DNA of 38,564 nt from an uncultured Bacteroidales bacterium (GCA_937872735.1 CALMUD010000060.1:1-38564); one strand, 5' to 3'; shown: positions 17,981 to 28,200, counted from the stretch's first letter. A program made the numbers and translations. Notes: generated by a model from the letters alone, not told the origin.

Positions 17981-19045
17981 ATGAAGAAATTGATTTGGTT
18001 CATTGGCGGAATTATCATTGTGGGGGCGGTTCTATTGCTGCTCACTCACTTCAACCCTTTCGGGAATAGTGACAACAAATATGCGAGCAAAAGCATCCCC
18101 ACGACCATAAAACCGTACGAAATCATGCGGTTCGACGAGGATTTTCTGCATATCAACACCTCGCCCAACGAAATTCAAAATTCGCTGAAAAAGTTACAGG
18201 ACAAATATGGTATCTTCCTGGATATGTACACCATCAAGCTGCTGGGCATCGGCTCCACTGCCGACCCTGGCACGGCGGCCAACATCCGGCAGTTTCTGTC
18301 GCAGGAGGCTTATCACGCCTTCTATATGGCCATCGACTCGGTCTATAAAAATGGACTGAGCAAAGAGAGTGCTGAAATGACGGAGGGATTCAACCGTTTC
18401 CACTATTTCTTCCCCAAGAAACCGATACCCCGCCGCATCATTGCCATCAATTCCGGATTCTACGGCAACATGGCCGTGGAGGAAGAGAACAACGATTTGG
18501 CGCTTTCTCTCGAGTTCTATTTGGGGGCGGACTACAAGAACTACCAATGGGTGGACGGCATCTTCGACTATATGCGCCCCAATCTGAGACGGGAGAAACT
18601 GGCGCCTGACGCGCTGATGGGATGGACCATGTACCAATTCCCGGAGCAGGCCACCAACATCAGGCTCATCGACGAGATGATGTATCAAGGCAAAATCATG
18701 TATCTGACCGAGGCCATGCTGCCTAAGGAGGACCCGATGAACCTCATGGGATACACCAAAGACCAATGGGACTGGTGCAAGGCCAACGAGGGACAGATGT
18801 GGAACTACATCAAGACCTATAAGCACCTCTACACCTACGACCGGCTGGTGATAAGCAAATATGTCAACCCTGGGCCAAAAACAGCCTTCTTCCCCGATGG
18901 CTCGCCTGCCAAGACCGGCATCTGGCTGGGATGGCAGATTGTGCGCAGCTACATGAAGAACAACCCCGACGTGTCGCTGCAAGCTCTCATTGACAATAAC
19001 AACAGCCAGCAGATTCTGGAGCAGTCCAAATACAATCCAAAATAA
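17981..19045 (+). CDS. GldB-family membrane-anchored protein
   Basis: 354 residues from the ATG at 17981. One N-terminal membrane segment (about 4-23) leads to a periplasmic domain. Family-like blocks are the early RFDEDFLHI, the central INSGFYGN and LSLEFYLGADY, and the C-terminal WLGWQIVRSYMKNNPDVSLQ, which resemble GldB proteins, needed for gliding in Flavobacterium. Nothing in this window indicates gliding, and the role in non-gliding Bacteroidales is not established. Most GldB proteins are lipoproteins; here no lipobox cysteine follows the hydrophobic segment, so a plain membrane anchor is more likely. Followed by lon 90 bases downstream. Confidence 0.75.
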   Translation: MKKLIWFIGGIIIVGAVLLLLTHFNPFGNSDNKYASKSIPTTIKPYEIMRFDEDFLHINTSPNEIQNSLKKLQDKYGIFLDMYTIKLLGIGSTADPGTAANIRQFLSQEAYHAFYMAIDSVYKNGLSKESAEMTEGFNRFHYFFPKKPIPRRIIAINSGFYGNMAVEEENNDLALSLEFYLGADYKNYQWVDGIFDYMRPNLRREKLAPDALMGWTMYQFPEQATNIRLIDEMMYQGKIMYLTEAMLPKEDPMNLMGYTKDQWDWCKANEGQMWNYIKTYKHLYTYDRLVISKYVNPGPKTAFFPDGSPAKTGIWLGWQIVRSYMKNNPDVSLQALIDNNNSQQILEQSKYNPK

Positions 19046-19092
19046 ACGGAAAGAAACCACCAGCCGATTTTCCCGAATATCAAACAACAGTC

Positions 19093-19110
19093 TGGCAGTG
19101 ACAACTGCCA
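19093..19110 (+). promoter_or_regulatory. Perfect hairpin in the lon leader
   Basis: TGGCAGT (19093-19099) and ACTGCCA (19104-19110) form a 7-bp stem with a GACA loop, 25 bases before the lon ATG. No T-run follows, so it is not a terminator. It could be a repressor site or mRNA structure; it does not match the CIRCE heat-shock sequence. Confidence 0.4.
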
Positions 19111-19135
19111 CTGAAAAACGAAAAAGAGACCACGA

Positions 19136-21565
19136 ATGAAGATAGAAGACTTACTGAGCAACAACGACAAAGAGAACAACTCGGAATTCATACCTGTAAT
19201 ATCTGACGGTGACGACCACTATGTGTATAAGGAGGGCGATGGCGACAACATCCCCATTCTGGCGCTGCGCAACATGGTGCTCTTTCCTGGCGTGATTATG
19301 CCGGTGGCGCTGGGACGCAAAAAATCGCTCGCGGCAGTCAAGAATGCCTACAAAAAGAAGGTGATGATTGGCACGTTTGCTCAGAAATCGGCCAAGGTGG
19401 AAGACCCCGCTCTCGAGGATTTGTATCTCATCGGCACAATGGCTCAGGTGCTGAAAATTCTGGAAATGCCCGACGGCACCACCTCTGCCATTCTGCAAGG
19501 CAAAGCCCGGGTCAAGCTGTCGATGCTCGACGCCGAGGGCTCTTTTTTGCACGGCAATGTGGAGCAGGCACCCGAAACTCAGCCCGACCCCAAGGACAAT
19601 GAATTCAAGGCGCTGATGTCATCCATCAAGGACAGCGCTTCCAAAATCATCAAGAACAAAGGTCCTTTCCCGCCTGAGGCTTCGTTTGCCATACACAACA
19701 TCGAAAATACAAAATCGTTAATCAACTTCATCTGCGCCAATCTCAACTTCAAGCTCACCGACAAACAGGATTTACTGGATGCCGACGACCTGAAGAACAG
19801 AGGATTCAAGCTGATGCAACTCATCAACGAGGAGCTGAAAATTCTGGAACTGAAAATGGACATACAGTCCAAGACCCAGAGCGAGATTGAACAGCAGCAA
19901 CGCGAGTATTTTCTGCAACAACAAATCAAGACCATTCAGACCGAACTGGGTGACGGCAATTCCGCCATTCAGGACGCTATCAACTATAGAGACAGAGCCA
20001 AGAAAAAGAAGTGGAGCAAGGAGGTGGCCGAACTATTTGAGAAAGAGGTAAAAAAGCTGGAACGCATTTCGCCCAACTCTCCCGAATATGGTGTCCAGTC
20101 CAATTATCTCGATACCATCGTATCGCTGCCTTGGGGCGAATACAGCAAGGACAGCCTCAACCTGAAAAATGCGCAGAAGATTCTGGACCGTGACCATTTT
20201 GGCATGGAAAAGGTGAAAGAGCGCATCATTGAGCATCTGGCTGTGCTGAAACTGAAAAACGACATGAAGTCGCCTATCATTTGCCTGTATGGCCCTCCGG
20301 GTGTGGGCAAGACCTCCCTGGGCAAATCGATTGCCGAAGCGCTGAAACGCAAATACATTCGGATGTCGCTCGGCGGTCTGCACGACGAATCCGAGATTCG
20401 CGGACACCGACGCACCTACATCGGCGCCATGCCCGGCCGCATCATTCAGAACCTGCAAAAGGCGGGAACTTCTAATCCCGTGTTCATTCTCGACGAGATT
20501 GACAAGGTGAGCAATGACTTCAAGGGCGACCCTGAATCTGCCCTGCTGGAGGTGCTCGACCCTGAACAGAACAATACGTTCCACGACAATTTCCTCGACA
20601 TCGACTACGACTTGTCCAAGGTGATGTTCATTGCCACGGCCAACGACCTCAGCAATGTGTCCAAACCCCTGCTCGACCGTATGGAGCTGATTGAGATAAC
20701 GGGCTACATACTGGAGGAGAAAGTGGAAATTGCCTTGCAGCACTTGGTGCCTAACCAACTGAAAGACCTCGGAATGACCAGCGATATGGTTTCATTCCCT
20801 AAGGATACCATCATACAAATCATTGACAAATATACCCGCGAATCGGGCGTGCGCGAACTTGACAAACAGATTAACCAAGTGCTGCGCCGCATTGCCAAGA
20901 AGATTGTGATGAAAGAGGACTACAACAAGGAGGTGAGCATCGCCGACCTTACTGAATATCTGGGGACAGCCCGTTTCACCCGCGACATCTACGAGGGGAA
21001 CGAATATGCCGGTGTGGTCACAGGCCTGGCGTGGACCTCAGTGGGAGGCGAGATTCTGTTTATCGAGACCAGCCTGAGCAAGGCCAAGGCAGGCAAGCTC
21101 ACGCTCACGGGCAATCTGGGCGATGTGATGAAAGAGTCGGCCGTGATTGCGCTGGAGTATCTGAAGGCCCATGCCGACTACCTGAACATTCCTTACAACT
21201 CGTTTGAGGAGAACGATGTCCACGTTCATGTGCCGGAAGGGGCTGTGCCCAAGGATGGTCCATCGGCGGGCATCACCATTCTCACCTCGCTGGCCTCGGC
21301 CTTCACCCATCGCAAAGTGCGCAAGAATCTGGCCATGACTGGCGAGATTACGCTCCGCGGCAAGGTGCTGCCCGTTGGCGGAATAAAGGAGAAAATTCTG
21401 GCTGCCAAACGTGCCGGCATCAAGGAACTGATACTCTGTAGCGAAAACAGAAAAGATATTGACGAAATCAAGCCGGTTTACCTCAAGGGACTGTCGTTCC
21501 ACTATGTCGACGATGCCAAACAGGTGCTCGATTTTGCGCTGATTGACGAGAAAGCGGATTTGTGA
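19136..21565 (+). CDS. lon: ATP-dependent Lon protease
   Basis: Cytosolic ATP-driven serine protease that degrades damaged and short-lived proteins. It is 809 residues, full length. Order: N-terminal substrate domain ([17 protein letters not shown] near 37-53), coiled-coil region ([14 protein letters not shown]), AAA+ module with Walker [10 protein letters not shown] from residue 386, Walker B FILDEIDK, and the C-terminal protease with the catalytic dyad S710 (PKDGPSAG) and K751 (GGIKEKIL). All active residues are present. The short acidic N-terminal extension before the conserved domain is common in Bacteroidota. No -7 element was found in the 90-base gap upstream, so it may be read through from the GldB-like gene. 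Confidence 0.98.
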   Translation: MKIEDLLSNNDKENNSEFIPVISDGDDHYVYKEGDGDNIPILALRNMVLFPGVIMPVALGRKKSLAAVKNAYKKKVMIGTFAQKSAKVEDPALEDLYLIGTMAQVLKILEMPDGTTSAILQGKARVKLSMLDAEGSFLHGNVEQAPETQPDPKDNEFKALMSSIKDSASKIIKNKGPFPPEASFAIHNIENTKSLINFICANLNFKLTDKQDLLDADDLKNRGFKLMQLINEELKILELKMDIQSKTQSEIEQQQREYFLQQQIKTIQTELGDGNSAIQDAINYRDRAKKKKWSKEVAELFEKEVKKLERISPNSPEYGVQSNYLDTIVSLPWGEYSKDSLNLKNAQKILDRDHFGMEKVKERIIEHLAVLKLKNDMKSPIICLYGPPGVGKTSLGKSIAEALKRKYIRMSLGGLHDESEIRGHRRTYIGAMPGRIIQNLQKAGTSNPVFILDEIDKVSNDFKGDPESALLEVLDPEQNNTFHDNFLDIDYDLSKVMFIATANDLSNVSKPLLDRMELIEITGYILEEKVEIALQHLVPNQLKDLGMTSDMVSFPKDTIIQIIDKYTRESGVRELDKQINQVLRRIAKKIVMKEDYNKEVSIADLTEYLGTARFTRDIYEGNEYAGVVTGLAWTSVGGEILFIETSLSKAKAGKLTLTGNLGDVMKESAVIALEYLKAHADYLNIPYNSFEENDVHVHVPEGAVPKDGPSAGITILTSLASAFTHRKVRKNLAMTGEITLRGKVLPVGGIKEKILAAKRAGIKELILCSENRKDIDEIKPVYLKGLSFHYVDDAKQVLDFALIDEKADL

Positions 21566-21606
21566 TTTTGATGACTTTCATGATTCACTATTCACGCAAA
21601 ACCTTG

Positions 21607-21614
21607 TATCTTTG
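21607..21614 (+). promoter_or_regulatory. glnS promoter -7 element TATCTTTG
   Basis: Exact TAnnTTTG match 69 bases before the glnS ATG, in the 118-base gap after lon. Confidence 0.55.
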
Positions 21615-21683
21615 ATACACCGATTCAGGTTGATACCAAGAGAGAACTAAGAACCACAAGAACATAAATAATCGGAAATTATT

Positions 21684-23387
21684 ATGGACGAGAAAACAGA
21701 AGAAGTCGAAGAGAAAGGATTGAACTTCATAGAGGCCGAAGTGGCCAAGGATGTGGAGGAAGGACGCAATGGCGGACGCATTCAGACGCGGTTCCCGCCT
21801 GAGCCTAACGGATACCTGCATATCGGCCATGCCAAGGCTATCTGCATGGACTTCGGCATCGCCAAGAAATTCAATGGAATCTGCAACCTCCGTTTCGATG
21901 ACACCAACCCCGTCAAGGAGGATGTGGAATATGTTGACTCCATCAAGGAGGACATCCAGTGGCTGGGCTATCAGTGGAAAAACATCTACTACGCTTCCGA
22001 TTATTTCCAGCAACTGTGGAACTTGGCTATCCGATTCATCAAGGAGGGCAAGGCCTATGTTGATGAACAGAGTGCCGAGGAAATTGCCGCCCAGAAAGGA
22101 ACCCCTACCGAGCCTGGCAAGGAAAGTCCTTTCCGCAACCGGCCTGTTGAGGAGAACCTGCGACTGTTTCAGGAGATGAACGAGGGCAAGATTGAGGACG
22201 GAAAAATGGTGCTGCGTGCCAAGATTGACATGGCCTCGCCTAACATGCACTTCCGTGACCCTATCATGTACCGCATCATCACCACCCACCCGCACCACCG
22301 CACCGGCAACACCTGGAAGGTGTACCCTATGTACGATTTTGCCCACGGCCAATCCGACTATTTCGAGGGGGTTACCCACTCGCTCTGCACGCTGGAGTTT
22401 GAGGTGCACCGTCCGCTCTACAACTGGTTCATCGACCAGTTTGCCGACAGCGACTACCGCCCTAAGCAGCGCGAGTTCAACCGATTGAACCTCACCTACA
22501 CAGTCATGAGCAAACGCAAAATGCTGCAGCTGGTGAAGGAGGGTCTGGTACGTGGCTGGGACGACCCCCGCATGCCTACCATCTGCGGATTGCGCCGCCG
22601 CGGCTACACGCCTGAGGCCATTCACGATTTCATATACAACAAGATTGGATTCACCAAATATGTGGGACTGATTGACTTCTCGGTGCTCGAGAGTTCTATC
22701 CGCGAGGATTTGAACAAACGCGCCAGCCGCGTCTGCGCGGTCATCAATCCTACCAAACTCATCATCACCAACTACCCCGACGGACAGGAGGAAATGATGA
22801 CCATGGAGAACAACCCTGAGGACGAGACGGCAGGAACCCGCGAGGTGCCTTTCTGCAAGGAACTCTACATCGAGAAGGAGGACTTTATGGAGGAAGCTCC
22901 CAAGAAGTATTTCCGCCTGACTCCTGGCAACGAGGTGCGCCTCAAAGGGGCCTACATCGTTAAATGCACTGGCTGCAAAAAGGATGAGCAGGGCAATGTC
23001 ACTGAGGTTTATGCCGAGTATGACCCGCTGTCGAAGAGCGGCTCGGGCACTCCTGAGAGCAACCGCAAAATAAAGGGCACCATCCATTGGGTGAGCGTGA
23101 AGCATGCCTTGCCTGCCGAAATCCGCATCTACGACCGTCTGTTCAGTGTGGAGAATCCTTCGGAGGAGAAGGAGGAGGATTTCCGCAAGCTGCTGAACCC
23201 CGACTCGCTGAAGATTGTGAAAGGATTTGTGGAGCCATCACTGGCCAATGCCAAGGCTTTGGAGCACTATCAGTTCCAGCGCATCGGCTACTTCAATGTG
23301 GACCCCGACAGCAAGCCAGGCCAGCTGGTATTCAACCGCACCGTCTCTCTGAAAGACAGCTGGGCCAAGATTGCCAAGAAAGAATAA
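21684..23387 (+). CDS. glnS: Glutaminyl-tRNA synthetase
   Basis: Class I aminoacyl-tRNA synthetase charging tRNA-Gln. It is 567 residues, close to the usual bacterial length. The HIGH motif is at 46-49 within RFPPEPNGYLHIGHAKAI, and the KMSKS-type loop is VMSKRK at 274-279. The discriminating FDDTNP block follows HIGH, as in GlnRS/GluRS. The C-terminal part is the anticodon-binding beta-barrel. The presence of a direct GlnRS fits Bacteroidota. It ends at a strong terminator, a near copy of which appears 1.8 kb downstream past the XRE-ImmA-PIN operon. Confidence 0.98.
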   Translation: MDEKTEEVEEKGLNFIEAEVAKDVEEGRNGGRIQTRFPPEPNGYLHIGHAKAICMDFGIAKKFNGICNLRFDDTNPVKEDVEYVDSIKEDIQWLGYQWKNIYYASDYFQQLWNLAIRFIKEGKAYVDEQSAEEIAAQKGTPTEPGKESPFRNRPVEENLRLFQEMNEGKIEDGKMVLRAKIDMASPNMHFRDPIMYRIITTHPHHRTGNTWKVYPMYDFAHGQSDYFEGVTHSLCTLEFEVHRPLYNWFIDQFADSDYRPKQREFNRLNLTYTVMSKRKMLQLVKEGLVRGWDDPRMPTICGLRRRGYTPEAIHDFIYNKIGFTKYVGLIDFSVLESSIREDLNKRASRVCAVINPTKLIITNYPDGQEEMMTMENNPEDETAGTREVPFCKELYIEKEDFMEEAPKKYFRLTPGNEVRLKGAYIVKCTGCKKDEQGNVTEVYAEYDPLSKSGSGTPESNRKIKGTIHWVSVKHALPAEIRIYDRLFSVENPSEEKEEDFRKLLNPDSLKIVKGFVEPSLANAKALEHYQFQRIGYFNVDPDSKPGQLVFNRTVSLKDSWAKIAKKE

Positions 23388-23394
23388 ATATTCC

Positions 23395-23442
23395 ACTTTA
23401 TCATAACAGAAAAGGCTGAACCATATTGGTTCAGCCTTTTTT
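23395..23442 (+). repeat. 48-nt direct repeat, copy 1, spanning the glnS terminator
   Basis: Shares 45 of 48 bases with 25192-25239. The match starts 15 bases before the hairpin (ACTTTATCATAACAG), so it is more than shared terminator logic. The only differences are the three loop bases, TAT here against ATA in copy 2. The two copies enclose the XRE, ImmA and PIN genes. Confidence 0.9.
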
Positions 23443-23444
23443 TT
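23410..23444 (+). terminator. Intrinsic terminator of glnS
   Basis: A perfect 14-bp stem (23410-23423 with 23427-23440) with a TAT loop, followed by eight T in all (23437-23444). It begins 22 bases after the glnS stop codon. Confidence 0.92.
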
Positions 23445-23533
23445 AGGCCTTGTCGTTTCCTTATTTCATGACTATGACATTTTGTGCAGTTCTATATTAA
23501 TCACATTAAAAGTGTTAAAGTTGAAATATAACC

Positions 23534-23578
23534 GTGGCAAAAATGATATTATTTTTCAAAAATATGTAATTTTGCCAC
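23534..23578. promoter_or_regulatory. Inverted repeat over the XRE promoter (candidate operator)
   Basis: GTGGCAAAA at 23534-23542 and its exact reverse complement TTTTGCCAC at 23570-23578 flank 27 bases. The right arm overlaps the -7 element TAATTTTG (23567-23574). This is what a site for autorepression by the XRE protein encoded just downstream would look like. A second, imperfect dyad (23497-23504 with 23512-23518) lies further upstream. Confidence 0.55.
23567..23574 (+). promoter_or_regulatory. Promoter -7 element TAATTTTG of the XRE-ImmA-PIN operon
   Basis: Exact TAnnTTTG match 32 bases before the ATG at 23607, inside a candidate operator. No promoter was seen within the operon. Confidence 0.6.
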
Positions 23579-23606
23579 AGATAATGCAATAAAACAACAT
23601 CAAATT

Positions 23607-23942
23607 ATGAACAGGATAATTGGAAATAATCTCAAGAAGATTAGATCTATTTCTTCATTTACCCAAGAAGAGGTAGCCATTGCACTGGGCATCAATCGTT
23701 CAGCTTATAGTAATTATGAGAGCGGAGAACGGGAAATGCCTATCGGGTTACTGGAAAAAGCAGCCGATTTATTTGGCTGCGAGCTGTATGTATTCTTTGA
23801 GGAAAATCTTTCAGACGACATTCTGCTTGCCACATCATTCCGAATTGATGGTCTTGACAGTAACGATTTGCAAGAGATTATCCATTTCAAGGATATTGTG
23901 AAATCATACATTAAAATGGACCAAATAGCAGCATCTTTATGA
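23607..23942 (+). CDS. XRE-family helix-turn-helix regulator (likely antitoxin/repressor)
   Basis: A 111-residue DNA-binding protein. The XRE HTH is at about 5-60 (NNLKKIRSISSFTQEEVA, then ALGINRSAYSNYESGER), followed by a LLEKAADLFG block and a C-terminal helical tail (LQEIIHFKDIVKSYIKMD). The predicted role is repression of its own operon through the inverted repeat upstream, with a possible antitoxin role toward the downstream proteins. Its last codons overlap the ImmA-like gene by 4 bases (ATGA). The DNA is visibly more AT-rich than glnS and lon, suggesting it was acquired. Confidence 0.88.
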   Translation: MNRIIGNNLKKIRSISSFTQEEVAIALGINRSAYSNYESGEREMPIGLLEKAADLFGCELYVFFEENLSDDILLATSFRIDGLDSNDLQEIIHFKDIVKSYIKMDQIAASL

Positions 23943-24649
23943 GAACAAGTCAAATGAGAGTTGCAGAACAGATGGTTGTCAAATTCCGTCAGGATGTTGG
24001 ATTGGGCGGAAATGAAGCTATCAACATTAAGAGTTTGCTTCTCAAATTGAAGGTTGTAAGTATTTTCCGCCCCTTGTCTGATAATTTCTGTGGAATGAGT
24101 TTGAGAGATTCTTCCTCTCATCGGTTCATGCTTATAAATTCCAATCAATCCAAAGGAAGACAGCACTTCACGATTGCGCATGAACTGTTTCATCTTTTCA
24201 TTGAAGAGAATCCCAAACCACATAAATGTTTGGACAATGGTTTGAAAAATCCGATTGAACAACAAGCTGATATGTTTGCTTCCATTTTATTGATGCCCGA
24301 AGACGGCATTCTACAGTTGCTTTCAAAAAACGAGATTGAAAAAGGAGAAGTCACATTGGCCTCCGTTTTGAGAATTGAGCACTACTATTCGGTATCACGT
24401 CAGGCTCTTCTCAACAGATTAAGCGATTTGTTTTTAAATAAGGCAACAAAAGAACAATTATCAAAAATTTCAGCAACCCAATCCGCACGTGAATATGGCT
24501 ACGATACGTCGTTATACCAGCCAGGCAATGTCAATCTGATAATTGGAGACTTTGGTGAAAAAGCCCGGACCCTTTTTGATGCAGGTAAAATATCAGAAGG
24601 CCATTATATTGAGCTCTTGAATAAATTGGAATACGATGGCAATAAATAA
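23939..24649 (+). CDS. ImmA/IrrE-family metallopeptidase (COG2856-like)
   Basis: A 236-residue predicted zinc peptidase. The catalytic motif is HELFH (H81, E82, H85) in HFTIAHELFHLFIEE, and the third-ligand helix has E107 in NPIEQQADMFASILLMP; the LLMP is a family hallmark. ImmA cleaves the phage-like repressor ImmR and IrrE-type enzymes cleave XRE regulators after damage, so the preceding XRE protein is the natural substrate (inference). The C-terminal 80 residues (from about 155) resemble the YxxSxxALLNRL segment typical of these proteins. The gene overlaps both neighbours, by 4 bases with xre and 14 with the PIN-like gene, indicating one coupled operon. Confidence 0.9.
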   Translation: MRTSQMRVAEQMVVKFRQDVGLGGNEAINIKSLLLKLKVVSIFRPLSDNFCGMSLRDSSSHRFMLINSNQSKGRQHFTIAHELFHLFIEENPKPHKCLDNGLKNPIEQQADMFASILLMPEDGILQLLSKNEIEKGEVTLASVLRIEHYYSVSRQALLNRLSDLFLNKATKEQLSKISATQSAREYGYDTSLYQPGNVNLIIGDFGEKARTLFDAGKISEGHYIELLNKLEYDGNK

Positions 24650-25163
24650 GACGAAGATTGTACTTGATTCAGATGTGGTCATCCATTTTATGAAAGGCGA
24701 TTGTCTTTCTTTGCTTTTTGATATTTTTCCAGAATACCAATATCTTATCTTGGATGTGGTATATTCTGAATTATCAAAGAACTCACAGACCAAGACTATT
24801 ATTGATAACATATCCAAGTATATGCCTTCAAAGATTGAGAGGATTGAATTCAAACCAACTGGAGCTATGATGAAAGAATATGCCCGACTGATACGTAACT
24901 TAGGGAAAGGTGAAAGTGCCTGCATGATATATTGCATCGACAACCAAGATGTGCTTGGCAGCAGCAATCTCAAAGATATTAAAGAGTATTGTGAGTCACA
25001 TCAAATAACATACCTTACTACGATCGACTTTTTATACTATGCCTATATGCGGAAGATAATGACCAAACAGGAATGTGACACATTCATACAACAAGTTGTT
25101 TCCAAAGGAAGCAAGTTACCTATTGTTGATATATCCAGATATTCTTGTTCTGTTTATATTTAA
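24636..25163 (+). CDS. PIN-like domain protein (candidate toxin or effector nuclease)
   Basis: A 175-residue protein with a PIN-like layout: an N-terminal VLDSDVVIHF strand with D11 and D13, E45 in LDVVYSELSK, E93 in GKGESACMIYC, and a strand-helix block LGSSNLKDIKEYC with D114, followed by ITYLTTIDFLYYAY. These are plausible metal-binding acids of an RNase of the VapC type, although the fourth acidic position is not in the usual place. Third gene of the operon, overlapping the ImmA-like gene by 14 bases. In a toxin-antitoxin reading it would be the toxin, held by the XRE protein and released by the peptidase. The fold is read by eye; function is inferred. Confidence 0.65.
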   Translation: MAINKTKIVLDSDVVIHFMKGDCLSLLFDIFPEYQYLILDVVYSELSKNSQTKTIIDNISKYMPSKIERIEFKPTGAMMKEYARLIRNLGKGESACMIYCIDNQDVLGSSNLKDIKEYCESHQITYLTTIDFLYYAYMRKIMTKQECDTFIQQVVSKGSKLPIVDISRYSCSVYI

Positions 25164-25191
25164 AATTTTTCATTCCCCATTGCAAGATGGG

Positions 25192-25239
25192 ACTTTATCA
25201 TAACAGAAAAGGCTGAACCAATATGGTTCAGCCTTTTTT
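25192..25239 (+). repeat. 48-nt direct repeat, copy 2, with bidirectional terminator
   Basis: Near copy of 23395-23442 (45/48), located 28 bases after the PIN-like stop. Its hairpin has a perfect stem with loop ATA, followed by six T on the plus strand and by four T on the minus strand. It therefore can stop both the PIN operon and the convergent restriction-modification gene. The loop is the reverse complement of the copy 1 loop, as though the hairpin had been inverted. Confidence 0.9.
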
Positions 25240-25260
25240 AGTATCAAATGCACCAGCGTC

Positions 25261-28200
25261 CTATCTGTAGTCACAGATAAAGTCTTTTTCCTCCTCATCC
25301 AGTTCATACAGATTGCAGACCGCCACATCCAGTTCACCTTCCAGCAAGGAGGTATCGGCCGCCTCGTTGGCAGACTTGTCTGCCATCACCTGTTTCACCT
25401 TGGTAGCCAACTCCGCCTGCATTTCGTCGCTGATGCCTTCGGGCATAGGGAACGGATTCAGATAGTTGGTTTTAAACCTTCTGGCATCACCACTCAGAGT
25501 ATCTCCAGTCACTTTCAGATACCACCACAGCAAATTGCTGTTGAGTATTGCTACAAGACTCTCATAATTTTCCTTTACATCTTCCGCCTTGCTCCAATTA
25601 TAAACAGTAGTGGAATGATAAAATTTATCTGTATCCAAAGTCACATTGGGGCAGGTTGCACAAATCTCCATCGATACCAATTTTTCTTTGTCAAAAGTTG
25701 TCAGATTCTTAGGATATATGTAAGTATACCAAAACTCCTTCTCTGATAATTTTCCATGTTCCCTGGCCTTAAAGTCATTCTCGTTATCCATCACATACCG
25801 ATAGGTAAGCGGATATTCCGTTTGAAGCATCTGCAGTGGCACTGGGGTAGCCTTGCCATTGTCAATCAGATAAGGAAAGAATACATAATTGCTGGAGGTA
25901 AGAGTAGCAAAACGATGCACCTGCTTGCCCATCAGAAAATGCTTGAAAAACATTTTTTCCACCTCATAGGTCTGTCCCGTCTTGGGCACTCTCACGGTAT
26001 AGGTGTCGGCCGTTTCTGACAGCAATTCAGTTACATACAGCTTGTCGTCGCTGGTTGCTATACCCTGCGCTATACTCTTGAATTTTGTAGCAATAGAAGC
26101 CTTCTGCATGTAAATCTTGTTGAAAATATGCTGTTCTATGTCCGAATTGAGCAATATCCACTCGTTCTGCCCATACAGCTGACTATTGCTGGCTATGTCA
26201 TCGTAACTGACCGTGCGGTATTCTTCAAATCCAAGATTGTGGAAATCACAGCCATAAGGGAATAGATGAAACCGGATGCCACTGGCGGGCTGCGGCGAAA
26301 AACGGCAGATGCAGGTATAGGTAATGGCATCATCAAACACCATGTTGGCCCCGAAGTGCGTAATGGTACTGATGTAGCGGTGCTCTGCCAGATAACTGCG
26401 GAACAGAGCGGCATTGTCGGTATTCAGAAACTTGTGAGGCATAATGAACGAACAAGCTGCCGTCGGGGCACTTATTTCAATGGCCAGCTTGAAGAAGAGA
26501 TTGCAAAGGTCGTAGTTGCCCTGCGCCATCTCTTGATAGGTTTGCTCATAATAGTCCTTACATTCTGGCTGGGTTTGGGTGATGCCCTGAATATTCATAT
26601 AAGGCGGATTGCCAATCACGCAGTCAAAACCCACAAACTGACCATCGGCATCCAGCACTTCGGGGAACTCCACCCTCCACTCCATGCTGTTCTGGAAGAT
26701 GCGGTTATTGCGGAAATCCTCTATCTTCAGGTTTTCCTCGGAAATCAGCTTGTTCAGTTTGTCTATTTCCTTCTGCGCTTTGGCCGTCGGCTTTTCTGCA
26801 AACATGTCAGGCAATGTCTTGGAACACAATTGTTTTTCGTATTTTTCTTTGTTGGCCAGCAATGTTTTGGGCAAATGGTTACAGCGTCTGAAATAGTTTT
26901 TCAGCTGTTCTATCATCTTGTTGGCCTCTTTCTTTTCATCTTTGCTGCCTGCCGCCTTGTATCGGGCCACAGTGTCGCGGTAATCGGCAAAGGTGCAGCC
27001 ACAACTGCGGAGAGCATCCTGCAAGGTATGGTCCTCATCGTGCAGGTCAAACCGCCTCACCAGCGAGTTGCCGCACTTGATGTTGATGTCTATGTTGGGC
27101 AAAGTCTGCAACTGGCCGGAGGTTCGGTCGTAATAGGTGAATTTGAGCAACTCTATCCACAGACGCAGTCGGCAGATGTTCACCGAATTTGGGTTGATGT
27201 CCACCCCGAACAGGCAATTCTCTATCAGCTGGCGCTTCTGTTTGAAGATGGTCTCCTGCACCCTTTGGCTGGCCGAGAACGATCGGGAAGGGTCATAGTG
27301 AAAGATGTTTTGGCTAAGCACATCGGTAATCACCAGTTCATCGTTATGTATGCCTATCTCATAATCATTGGTGAGCAATTCGCCTTTTTCGTCCACCAGT
27401 ATGCCCAAGTCTGCCTTGGCACAGACCAGCTCATTGAGAGCCGATACCAGATAATGGCCCGAACCGACAGCCGGGTCACAGATGTGCAGGCTGTCCACCA
27501 CCCCGTTCATTTCAGCAATCACTTGGGCCGACTTTGCACCATAGCTGTTGCGCAGGTCGGCAAACGACTGGCACTGCCACCCCTTGAAGGCATTAAACTT
27601 GTTGATGATGGCTTGCCGCACCGTATTGCGGCTCATCTCCATCGTAATGTACGAGGGGGTGAAAATGGAGCCGTCCTTATATCCGTTTATCTTCTCAAAG
27701 ATAAGGCCCAGCACCGAGGCAGAAATGATAGGTTTGCGGTTGGGGTCGTCATCTTCTTTGGTGTCCGCCCCGAAATCGTAGGCATCGAGAAACGCCAGCA
27801 GATAGTCCAGCGGCGAGAGGTGTCCCTCGCTATACTGCGGATATTTGTAGAGAATGGATTTGTCATACAGCGGCAGTTCGGCACTCTGATTAAGACTGGC
27901 AATGAAGATGGAACCCTGCTCCATCGGGGTTGCCTCAAACAACGAGCTGTTGAGGTAGGGCACATTCGGAAATTTTCTGTTCACACTCTCCTTGCGCTGC
28001 TCAACGGGTTTGGCCAATACCTGAAAGAAAAGTTCGTCCAAATCGTCATAACTGGTCAGCTTTTCGCTGTTCAGAAAACTATAGGACTTGTCTCCCCCAT
28101 GATATTGCAGCAACTGGCCCTCCAGCAATTTCAGAAACAAAAGACGGTTTATCCACGTGATATTCAGATTGAGAGCCACATTAAAGAGACGGTCGTCCTT

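Noticed and set aside
21588-23105. 505-codon open frame on the minus strand
   Set aside because: Antisense to glnS, which has intact HIGH and MSKRK motifs; shadow of codon bias.
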